Shown here in pieces: positions 17,701 through 28,600 of a stretch of DNA of 64,000 bases (its first letter is position 1; each line of letters begins with the position of its first letter). The position numbers and the translations under genes were made by a program. The stretch comes from Acanthornis magna (lineage: Eukaryota > Chordata > Aves > Passeriformes > Acanthizidae), in contig JAWUZG010000352.1 in NCBI GenBank assembly GCA_036785705.1, positions 682,001 through 746,000 of the forward strand, given 5' to 3'. The notes under the pieces are model-generated. The model was not told where the DNA came from, made no database searches, and worked only from the letters and a program-made list of their open reading frames with translations.

Positions 17701-20700
17701 GAAGGAGCTTTGGGAAGTTCAGAGCTCCCAATTTGGGCTCTGCCCGGGGGCTGCTCCGTGTGTGGGCTCTCCCAAGGACAGATGGACTCTCGGTCCTTGC
17801 TGCTCTTCTCCACAGCTTTTGTCATTTCCTTTCCTGGGATTTTCTCCTTTCCTGGAGCTGTTCCTTTCTCCAGCTGAGGCTCAGCCATTTCCCATGGACA
17901 AATCTCTGCTTTGTCACTGGATTTTGAGTCCTGAGCCTCCCAGGGACAGATCTCAGCTTTGCCAGGGGATTCGAGCTCCCAGGGACAGATCTCAGCCTTC
18001 TCCAAGCTCTGCGATTTCCCTGAAGAAGCTTTGGGAAGTTCAGAGGTCCCAATTTGGGCTCTGCCCGGGGGCTGCTCCGTGTCCGGGCTCTCCCAAGGAC
18101 AGATGGACTCTCGGTCCTTGCTGCTCTTCTCCACAGCTTTTGTCACTTCTTTTCCTGGGTTTTTCTCCTTTCCTGGAGCTATTCCTTTCTCCAGCTGAGG
18201 CTCAGCCACTTCCCATGGACAAATTTCTAACTTTATCACTGGATTTAGCGTCGTGAGACTCCCAGGGACAGATCTCAGCTTTCAGGCTCTCTGAGCTCTG
18301 GGATTTCACCGGAGCTGCTTTGGGCCCTGCTGAGCTCCCAGTTTTGGGTTTTCCCGGGGGCTGCTCTGTGTCTGGGCTCTCCCAAGGACAGATGGACTCT
18401 CGGTCTTTGCTCCCCTTCTCTGAAGCTTTGGAGGCTTCTCTTGGTGGGATTTTCTCCTTTCCTGGTGCTGTTCCCCTCTCCAGCTGAGGGTGCAGCTGAC
18501 TCCCAGGGACAGATTTCGTCTTTGCCACTGGATTCGAGCTCCCAAGGACAGACGGACTCTCGGTCTCTGCTGCCCTTGTCCACAGCTTTGGTTCCTTCCT
18601 TTGGTAGCATTTTCTGCTTTCCCGGTGCTGTTCCTTTCTCCAGCTGAGGCTCAGCACTTCCCATGGACAAATTTCTGCTTTATCACTGGATTTAGAGTCG
18701 TGAGACTCCCAGGGACAGATCTCAGCTTTCAGGCTCTCCGAGCTCTGGGATTTCCCTGAAGGAGCTTTGGGAAGTTCTGAGCTCCCAATTTGGGCTCTGC
18801 CCGGGGGCTGCTCTGTGTCCAGGCTCTCCCAAGGACAGATGGACTCTCGGTCTTTGCTGCTCTTCTCCGGAGCTTTGGTTCTTTCCTTTGGTGGGATTTT
18901 CACCTTTCCTGGAGCTGTTCCCTTCTCCAGTTGAGGCTCAGCCACTTCCCATGGGCAGATTTCACCTTTGTCAGTGGATTTAGAGTCCTGAGTTTCCCAG
19001 GGACAGATCTCAGCCTTCTTGGTGCTCTGGGATTTCCCTGAAGTTTGGGGCAGTGCTGAGCTCCCAGTGTGGGGTTTTTCCGGGGGCTGCTCTGTGTCCG
19101 GCTCTCCAAGGACAGATGGACTCTCGGTCTGTGCTGCTCTTCTCCACAGCTTTTGTCACTTCTTTTCCTGGGATTTTCTCCTTTCCTGGAGCTATTCCTT
19201 TCTCCAGCTGAGGCTCAGCCACTTCCATGGACAAATTTCTACTTTATCACTGGATTTCGAGTCGTGAGACTCCCCAGGGACAGATTTCAGCTTCCAGGCT
19301 CTCTGAGCTCTGGGATTTCACCGGAGCTGCTTTGGCCCTGCTGAGCTCCAGTTTTGGGTTTTTCCGGGGGCTGCTCTGTGTCCGGGCTCTCCCAAGGACA
19401 GATGGACTCTCGGTCTCTGCTGCTCTTCTCCGGAGCTTTGTTCTTTCCTTTGGTGGGATTTTCTCCTTTCCTGGTGCTGTTCCTTTCTCCAGCTGAGGCT
19501 CAGCCACTTCCCATGGACAGATCTCAGCTTTGTCACTGGATTTGGGCTCTTGAGCCTCCCTGGGACAGATCTCAGCCTTCTCTGAGCTCTGGGATTTCCC
19601 CGGAGCTGCTTTGGGCCCTGCTGAGCTCCCACTTTGGGTTTTTCTCGGGGGCTGCTCTGTGTCCAAGCTCTCCCAAGGACAGATGGACTCTCGGTCTGTG
19701 CTGCCCTTCTCTGGAGTTTTTGTCGCTTCTTTTCCTGGGACTTTCTCCTTTCCTGGAGCTCTTCCATTTTTCAGCTGAGGCTCAGCCACTTCCCATGGAC
19801 AGATCTCAGCTTTGTCAGTGGATTTCGAGTCCTGAGTTTCCCAGGGACAGATCTCAGCCTTCTCTGAGCTCTGGGATTTCCCGGGAGGAGCTTTGGCAGC
19901 GCTGAGCCTTCACTTTGGGGTTTTCCCGGGGGGCTGCTTTCCTTTTCCCGCTGCTCTGAATTCCACTTTCTCATCTCCTTTGGAAGTGCCTCGCGTGTCC
20001 TGACTCAGCCTCTCCTTCCCTGATGGAGCCACAGCCTCTTCCCAAGGCAGATTTCTGCTTTTGGCCGCGGCTCCTCCACCTCCCAGGGACAGATATTTGC
20101 CTTTTCCATTCCCGCCTGCTGCGATGAGGATTTGGGCACAGCTGGGGCTTTTTTTGCGACCCCCACCCCGGGCTGCTCCACAGCCCCTCCGGATTTGGGG
20201 ATTCCCTGTACCTCTGGTGCCCCGTCCGTGTCCCAGGGGCAGATTTCTGCTCGGACATCCCTGCCCTGCTCCACAGCCCCTCCGGATTTGGGATTCCCTG
20301 TCCCTCTGGTTCCCTGTCCGTGTCCCAGGGGCAGATTCTGCTCGGACATCCCTGCCCTGCTCCACATCTTCTCTGGATTTGGGGATTCCCTGTCCCTCCG
20401 GAGCCCTCTCCGTGTCCCAAGGGCAGATTTCCACTCGGACATTCCTGCCCTGCTCCACACCTCCAGATTTGGGGGATCGCTGTCCCTCCGGAGCCATCTC
20501 TGTGTCCCACGGGCACACCTCGGCCCTCCTGCCCTGCGCTCGCTCCGGAGGAGCTTTGGGCACCTCCGGTGGTTTTTCCACGCCCGGAGAGCGCCGGGGC
20601 TCGCCCTCCCCTCCGCCCTTCCCCGCGGCTGTGCCGATTCGCGGTTCAGAGCCGGAATCTCCCCCAGCCCGGAGCTCTCCAGGGCCGCGCTCGGGCTGTC

Positions 20701-22691
20701 CCAGCGCCGTGTCCGAGCTGTCCGGGCTGTCCCCGTCCTCCCGGGGAGCGATGGCCTCCTGCCGCAGCAGGGTCGCCCTCCCCGCCGGCGTTCCGAGCGC
20801 TCCCGGAGGGCACACCTTGGCCACCGCCGCTCCCCGCACGCCGCTCGGGGGCCGCGGCTCCTCCTCGGGGTGGTCCCGGGGCTGGGATGGCCTTCTCGTC
20901 CCCTCGAGCCTTTCCAGTGTCCCTTCCTCCGCTGTGACCGCGGGAATGTCCTTCACCGCGGGAGCCTCGTCCCCTTCCCATGCCACCCCCGGGCTCTCAC
21001 GGCGACATTCCGCTCCTTGGTGGCCCGCGCTGGGTGACTCCAGACCGCCATCGATATCCGCGTCCTGCCGGGCAGCGCTGGGCTCCTGTGCCGCTTTGTC
21101 CCCACGGGCTGTCCCCGGGGCCAGGCTGTCCCCATGTCCTGTCCCTCTGTCCCCCCAGCCCACGTTCTCCCCGGCGGTGGCGGCGTTGTTGTTGTGCTGG
21201 AGCTCGGGGGGCTCGGGGCTCCTCCCCGCTCCCCTCGGGGCTGAGCCCCCCGGGGGTCGCAGGCTCGGGGCTGAGCCCCCCGAGGGGTCGCGGGCTCGGG
21301 GCTGAGTCCCCCGGGGGTCGCGGGCTCGGGGCTGAGTCCCCCGGGGGTCGCAGGCTCGGGGCTCAGCCCCTCCGCCGGGCTCGGCCTCTCCCTCCTGCTG
21401 CTCCCCCTCTTCCTGAGGCTCCCCTCGCTCTCCCTCTTCCCCTTCAGGATGCTCTTCCCCCGGGAGCGGTTCAGGGCTTTGATGGCGAGCCCCAGGCTGC
21501 GGAAACTCTTCTGGGGGGGCGCCTTGGGGCCGGGGGGTGGTGGCCGCAGTGTCACCGGGGGGTCCCCGAGTCCGCTGCCTCGGCGGGCTTTTTGTTTCCT
21601 GCTCAGGATCTCGTCCTGGATCAGCTCCCAGGGACAGACGTGAGCCGAGCTGGCGCTCGGGGGTCAGCCGCCTGCCCTTGCCCGGAGTGTCCCCTGCTGT
21701 CCCCTCCGCCTCCCCCGCCTGGGCCGGGGGCTCCGGGGGTGGCTCCGGGGGTGGCCCCGGGGGTGGCCCCGGCGGTGGCTCGGGACCGTCCCCGAGCGTC
21801 CCCGAGCGCTGCAGGCTCTGGTAGCGCACGGGGGGCGCAGGGGGGCGTTTTCCTCACGGTCACCCGGACCCTCCTGGCCGGGTGGGCGCTGTCCACGCTG
21901 ACGCTCTTGACGGGCGCGTAGGTGACATGTTTGTGTCCCTTAGCCTCTCCCAGCGCCGCCGCGTCCCCCCGGGCGGGGCTCGGCGTTGTCGCGCTGCCCT
22001 CGGGGACCCCGGGGACCGAGAGGTGACGACCACCGCGCCACTCCTCTCGGGTGGCAGCACGGGCTGCCAGCAGCGCCACTTCCCGCGCCCCGGTGACAAC
22101 GCTGTGCGACTTCTGCAGCGGCGGGGCGCGGCCCGGGGGTCTCCACCAGGGCCCCGCCAGGTTTTGAGCGCTGGCCGATTTACACACGAGCGGAGCGGCG
22201 TCCAGCGAGTCGCTGTCCGACGGCTCCGCGTCCGTCCCCGCCGGAGGCTCCCGGGTCGGGCTGGGGGGCTGCGCGACCCTCGCCGGGGGTCCCGCGGGGG
22301 TCCCTCGGAGCTGCGCGATTTGCGCAGGGCGGACGAGCGGCGCCGGGAGTTGTCATCCCTCACCCTCGGGGACGCTCCCCGCCGTCCCCGAGCCGCTTGG
22401 CCGAGGAGCTGCGACGGGGACAGAGTCCCCGTGCGGTCCCCGGTGCTGCTGCCGGTGGGACAGAGTCCCCGTGCGGTCCCCGGTGCTGCTCCGGTGGGAC
22501 AGAGTCCCCGTGCGGTCTCCGGTGCTGCTCCGGCGGGACTCGGGCTCGGCCAGCTCGGCCCCGCCGCGGCGGAGGATGGAGCGGACGAGGCTGCGGCGGG
22601 AGCTGCGCTTCCTGGGCAGGTGAGGGTTGTTGGTCGCCATCCGCCACGTCTTGTGCACCTCCAGCTGTCGGTAGAGCTTCTTCAGCTCCTC
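14742..22691 (-). CDS. GPR179: GPR179 coding exon 11: long tail with CPWE repeats
   Basis: Acceptor ccggcgcag. It opens with [20 protein letters not shown] and [13 protein letters not shown], conserved with GPR158. It later shows [20 protein letters not shown] and [17 protein letters not shown], then long Pro/Glu-rich stretches. From 20530 to 14742 come the CPWE/CPWD motifs: four or five ~31-aa CPWDT units, about fifteen ~93-aa units with three or four motifs each, and eight 25-aa [13 protein letters not shown] units before the stop. The part 14742-18230 is one clean frame with 39 motifs; 18231-22455 needs about 15 one- or two-base corrections to stay in frame. Motif consensus is (E/I)ICPWE. 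In this family the motifs are linked to recruiting RGS7-type complexes and Galpha-o, known from GPR158/GPR179 work rather than seen here. Confidence 0.88.
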
Positions 22692-25600
22692 CTGCGCCGG
22701 GGGACGCGGCAGAGAAAGGGAGAGGAGAGAGCCTACAGCGGGGGCTGCGGCAGGGAGCGCCCCGCCGTGTCCCGTGTCCCCAAAGCCCCGCGCCGCCCGT
22801 CCCCAGGTGACCCGGGTGTGGGTCACCCTGCGCCCCCTTTAAACGGGAACAGGGCAGGGCTGGGTGGGAATTTGGGATGGAATTCCTCCATGGGATGGAG
22901 TTCCTCCCTGGGATGGAATTCCTCTCTGGGATGGAATTCTTCCCTGGGATGGAATTCCTCCCTGGGATGGAATTCTCCCTGGGATGGAATCAATCCCGGG
23001 ATGGAATTCTCCCTGGGATGGAGTTCTCCCTGGGATGAAATGCCACCCTGGGATGGAATTAATCCTGGGGTGGAATTCTCCCTGGGATGGAATTCCTCCC
23101 TGAGATGGAATTAATCCTGGGATGGAATTCCTCCCTGGGATGGAGTTCTCCCTGGGATGGAATTCCCCCCTGGGATGGAATTAATCCTGGAATGGAATTC
23201 TCCCTGGGATGGAATTCCTCCCTGAGATGGAATTTGGGATGGAATTCTCCCTGGGATGGAATTCCTTCTGGGATGGAATTCTGCCTGGGATGAAATTCCT
23301 CCTGGGGTGGAATTCCTCCCTGGGATGGAATTTGGGATGGAATTCTCCCTGGGATGGAATTCCTTCTGGAATGGAGTTCTGCCAGGGATGGAATTCCTCC
23401 CTGAGATGGAATTAATCCTGCGATGGAATTCCTCCCTTGGATGGAATTCCTCCCTGGGATGGAATTCTCCCTGGGATAGAATTCCCCCTGGGATGGAATT
23501 CCTCCCTGGGATGGAATTAATCCCGGGATGGAATTCCTCCCTGGGATGGAATTTGGGATGGAATTCTCCCTGGAATGGAATTCCTCCCTGAGATGGAATT
23601 AATCCTGCGATGGAATTCCTCCCTGCCCCCTCGTCCCCTCCCCTCTGCTCCGCGTCGGGAAAAGATTGCGAAAGGCAAAGGCACCTCTTACTCTGCACAG
23701 CTAGCGTCAAAAGAAGGTCCTGAGTGTGCCACCCACCCGAATGTCATCGGGGTCGAGACTGCGCTCGCTCCAGGCCGAGGCGATGCTGCTGTTCATGCAG
23801 GAGCCCGAGCGCCGCATGTCCAGCTCGTCCTCGTACACCTCGGCCGTGATCTCCTCCCGCAGCGGCGAGCCCGAGTGCAGGAACTGCGCGGGGACAGGCC
23901 ACGGTCACCCGCGGGGCCTCCCCCGAGGGCCGGGGGGAGGGTTAGGGGTGCGGAATCGCGGAGTTTTTGGGGTAATCGTGGAGGTTTTTAGGGGAATCGT
24001 GGAGGTTTTTAGGGGAATCGTGGGGTTTTTGGGGAAATCGCGGAGTTTTTGGGGTAATCGTGGAGGTTTTTAGGGGAATCGTGGGGTTTTTGGGGTGATC
24101 GGGGAGTTTTTAGGGGAATCGTGGAGTTTTTGGGGTAATCGTGGAGTTTTTGGGGTAATCGTGGAGGTTTTAGGTGAATCGCGGAGTTTTTGGGGAAATC
24201 GCGGAGTTTTTGGGGTAATCGTGGAGGTTTTTAGAGAAATTGTGGAGTTTTTGGGGAAATCGTGGAGGTTTTTAGGGGAATCGTGGAGTTTTTGGGGAAA
24301 TCGCGGAGTTTTTGGGGTAATCGCGGAGTTTTTGGGGTAATCGTGGAGGTTTTTAGGGTAATAACGGAGTTTTTGGGGTAATCGTGGAGTTTTTGGGGTA
24401 ATCATGGGGTTTTTGGGGTGATCGGGGAGTTTTTAGGGTAATCGTGGAGGTTTTAGGGTAATTGCCGAGTTTTTGGGAGAATTGTGGAGTTTTTAGGGTA
24501 ATCACAGAGTTTTTGGGGTAATCGCAGAGTTTTTAGGGTAATCGTGAAGTTTTTAGGGTAATTGCGGAGTTTTTGGGGTAATCGTGGGGTTTTTGGGGTG
24601 ATCGTGGAGTTTTTAGGGTAATCGTGGAGGTTTTAGGGTAATTGCCGAGTTTTTGGGAGAATTGTGGAGTTTTTAGGGTAATCACAGAGTTTTTGGGGTA
24701 ATCGCAGAGTTTTTAGGGTAATCGTGAAGTTTTTAGGGTAATTGCGGAGTTTTTGGGGTAATCGTGGGGTTTTTGGGGTGATCGTGGAGTTTTTAGGGTA
24801 ATCGTGGAGGTTTTAGGGTAATTGCCGAGTTTTTAGGGTAATTGTGGAGTTTTTAGGGTAATCATGGAGTTTTTAGGGTAATCGCAGAGTTTTTGGGGTA
24901 ATCGTGAATGTTTTAGGGTAATCGTGGGGTTTTTGGGGTAATCTTGGAAGTTTTGGGGTGATCTCGGAGTTTTTAGGGCAATCGCGAAGTTTTTAGGGTA
25001 ATCGTGGAGTTTTTGGGGTAATTGCGGAGTTTTTAGGGTAATCACAGAGTTTTTAGGGTGATCGTGGAGTTTTTGGGGAAATCGTGGAGTTTTTGGGGAA
25101 ATCGTGGAGTTTTTAGGGTTGGGAAAGCTCTCCGAGGTCAGCAGGTCTGACCGTTCGCCCGGCGGGGACAGAGCCACCGCTAAGCCGTGTCCCCAAGTGC
25201 CACACCCGCGTGGGTTTGGACACTTCCAGGGGTGGGGACTCTGCTTGTTCCGATTCCTTTTCACCCTTTCCGTGAGAAATCTCCCCAAAATCCACCCTGT
25301 CCCTCCCCTGGCACCGCCTGAGGCCATTCCCTCTCCTCCTGTCGCTGTTCCCTGGGAGCAGAGCCTCAAGGTGTCCCCCCGGCTGTCCCCTCCTGTCGGG
25401 GACTGTGCAGAGCCACAAGGTCCCCCTGATCCCCTTTTTCTCCAGGCTGAGCCCCCCCTGCTCCCTCAGGAGTGTTCCAGACCTTTCTCCAGCCCTGTTC
25501 CCTTCCCTGGACACCCCCGGTCCTTCCCTGGACACTTCTGGCCCTTCCCTGGACACCTCCGGCCCTCCCCAGCCCCGTTCCATTCCATTCCCTGGACACC

Positions 25601-28600
25601 TCCGTCCCTTCCCAGCCCCGTTCCTGTACCTGGACACCTCCGGCCCTTCCCTGGACACTTCTGGCCCTTCCCTGGACATGTCTGGCCCTTCCCTGGACAC
25701 CTCCGGCCCTTCCCTGGACACCTCCATCCCTCCCCAGCCCTGTTCCTGTCCCTGGACACCTCTGGCCCTTCCCTGGACACTTCTGGCCCTTCCTTGGACA
25801 CCTCCGTCCCTCCCCAGCCCCGTTACGTTCCATTCCCTTCTCTGGACACCTCCAGCACTTCCCAACCCCGTTCCTGTCCCTGGACACCTCTGGCCCTTCC
25901 CTGGACACCTCTGGCCCTTCCCCAGTCCCATTCCCTCCCCTGGACACCCCCGGCCGTTCCCAGCCCCGTTCCCGTTCCCGTCCCCGGACTCGGCACCTTG
26001 GGGATGAAGAGCAGCGCCAGGGTCATGGTGATGGTGCCGTGGGTGTGGGCGAAGAAGAGCAGCAGGGTCCAGTCGGGATGGAGCGAGGGGACAATCAGGA
26101 ACCTGGAGAGGACATGGAGGGCAGCGCGGGGTCCTACTGCAGGCCCCTCCCCACCTCTGGACCCTGCAGCCTCCCTGCTGTGGGGATCCGGAGCACCCAA
26201 ACCCCTTTTAGTTTGGGGTCCTGAGCACCCAAACCCTTTTTCCTTTGGAGATCCATAACCCCCAAACCCTTCCCACCTTAGGATGGTTCCTGAACCCCCA
26301 AACCCTTTTCCTTTGGAGATCCATAACCCACAAATCCTACCCATCTGGACACAGTTCCCAATCCCCCAAACCCTTCCTACCTGGGTGTGGGTCCTGAGCC
26401 CCCAAACCCCTCCCACCCTGGGCACAGTTCCCGATCCCCCAAACCCTTCCCAGCTGGGCACGGTTCCTGAGCACTCAAACCCTTTTCCTTTGGGGTCCAG
26501 AGCACCAAACCCCTTTTCTTTGGGGTCCATAACCCCCAAACCCTTCCCACCTTGGATGGTTCCTGATTCCCCAAACCCTTCCCACTCTGGGGTTCCTGAA
26601 CCCCCAAATCCTTTTCCTTTGGAGATCCATAACCCCCAAACACTTCCCACCTGGGCATGGTTCCCGATCCCCCAAATCCTTTCCACCTTGGGACTGCTCC
26701 TGAGCCCCCAAATCGTTCCCATCTGGGCACAGTTCCCGATCCCCCCAAACCCTTCCCACTCTGGGGTCCTGAACCCCCAAACCCCTTTTCCTTTGGAGAT
26801 CCATAACCCAAAAGCCCTTCCCACCTGAAACCCCAAACCCTTCCCACCTGGGCACAGTTCCCGATCCCCCAAACCCTTTTCCTTTGGAGATCCATAACCC
26901 CCAAACCCTTCCCACCCTGGCACAGTTCCTGAGCACCCAACCCCCTTTTCCTTTGGGGTCCAGAGCCCCCAAACCTTCCCACCTGGGCACGGTTCCAGAA
27001 CCCCTAAACCCTTTTTCCTTTGGGGTCCAGAGCTCCCAAACCCCTTTTCCTTTGGACATCTATAACCCCCAAACCTTTCCCACCTTGGGACTGTTCCTGA
27101 ACCCCAAACCCTTTTCCTTTGGGGTCCAGAGCCCTCAAACCCTTCCCATCTCTGGATGGTCCCTGAGCCCCCAAACCCTTCCCATCTGAGCACTCAAGTC
27201 CCTTTTCCTTTGGGGTCCAGAACACCCAACCCTTTTTTCCTTTGGAGATCCATAACCCCCAAACCCTTCCACCTGATCCCCCAAACCTGTCCCATCTGGG
27301 CACGGTTCCTGATTCCCCAAACCCTTCCCACCTTGGGACTGTTCCTGAGCACCCAAACCCTTTTTTCTTTGGGATCTGTAACCCCCAAACCCCTTTTTCT
27401 TTGGGATCCATAACCCCCAAACCCCTTTTTCTTTGGGCATCCTGAGCCCCCAAACCCCTTTTCCTTTGGGGTTCATAACCCCCAAACCTGTCCCACCCTG
27501 GGCACGGTTCCCGATCCCCCAAACCCTTTTCCTTTGGGGTCCAGAGAACCCAAACCCCTTTTTGTTTGGTTGTCCATAACACCCAAACCCTTCCCACCTG
27601 GGCATGGTTCCTCATCCCCCAAACCCTTCCCACTCTGGGGGTCCTGAACCCCCAAATCCTTTTTCCTTTGGAGATCCATAACCCCCAGACCCTTCTACCT
27701 GATCCCCCAACCCCTTCCCACCTGGGCACAGTTCCTGATCCCCCAAACCCCTTTTCCTTTGGAGATCCATAACCCACAAACTCTTCCCACCTTGGGACTG
27801 TTCCTGAACCCCCAAACCCTTTTCCTTTGGGGTCCAGAGCCCCCAAAACCCTTCCTATCTCTGGATGGTCCCTGAGCCCCCAAATCCTTCCCATCTGAGC
27901 ACTCAAGTCCCTTTTCCTTTGGGGTCCAGAACACCCAACCCCTTTTCCTTTGGAGATCCATAACCCCAAACCCTTCCACCTGATCCCCCAAACCTGTCCC
28001 ACCTGGGCACGGTTCCTGATCCCCCAAACCCTTCCCACCTTGGGACTGTTCCTGAGCACCCAAACCCCTTTTTCTTTGGGATCCATAACCCCCAAACCCC
28101 TTTTCCTTTGGGGTTCATAACCCCCAAACCTGTCCCACCTGGGCACGGTTCCTGATCCCCCAAACCCTTTTCCTTTGGGGTCCAGAGAACCCAAACCCCT
28201 TTTTTGTTTGGTTGTCCATAACACCCAAACCCTTCTCACCTGGGCACAGTTCCTGATTCCCCAAACCCTTCCCACTCTGGGGGTCCTGAACCCCAAACCC
28301 TTTTTCCTTTGGTTATCCATAGCCCCCAAACCCTTCCCACCTGGGCACAGTTCCTGATCCCCCAAACCCCTTTTCCTTTGGAGATCCATAACCCCCAAAC
28401 TCTTCCCACCTGGGGACTGTTCCTGAACCCCCAAACCCTTTTCCTTTGGGGTCCAGAGCCCTCAAACCCTTCCCATCTCTGGATGGTCCCTGAGCCCCCA
28501 AACCCTTCCCATCTGAGCACTCAAGTCCCTTTTCCTTTGGGGTCCAGAACGCCCAACCCCTTTTCCTTTGGAGATCCATAACCCCCAAACCCTTCCCACC

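Noticed and set aside
23945..25125. Possible interstitial telomere because of tttttagggtaatc units
   Set aside because: The unit is 20 bp, not TTAGGG, and no run of hexamers is present.
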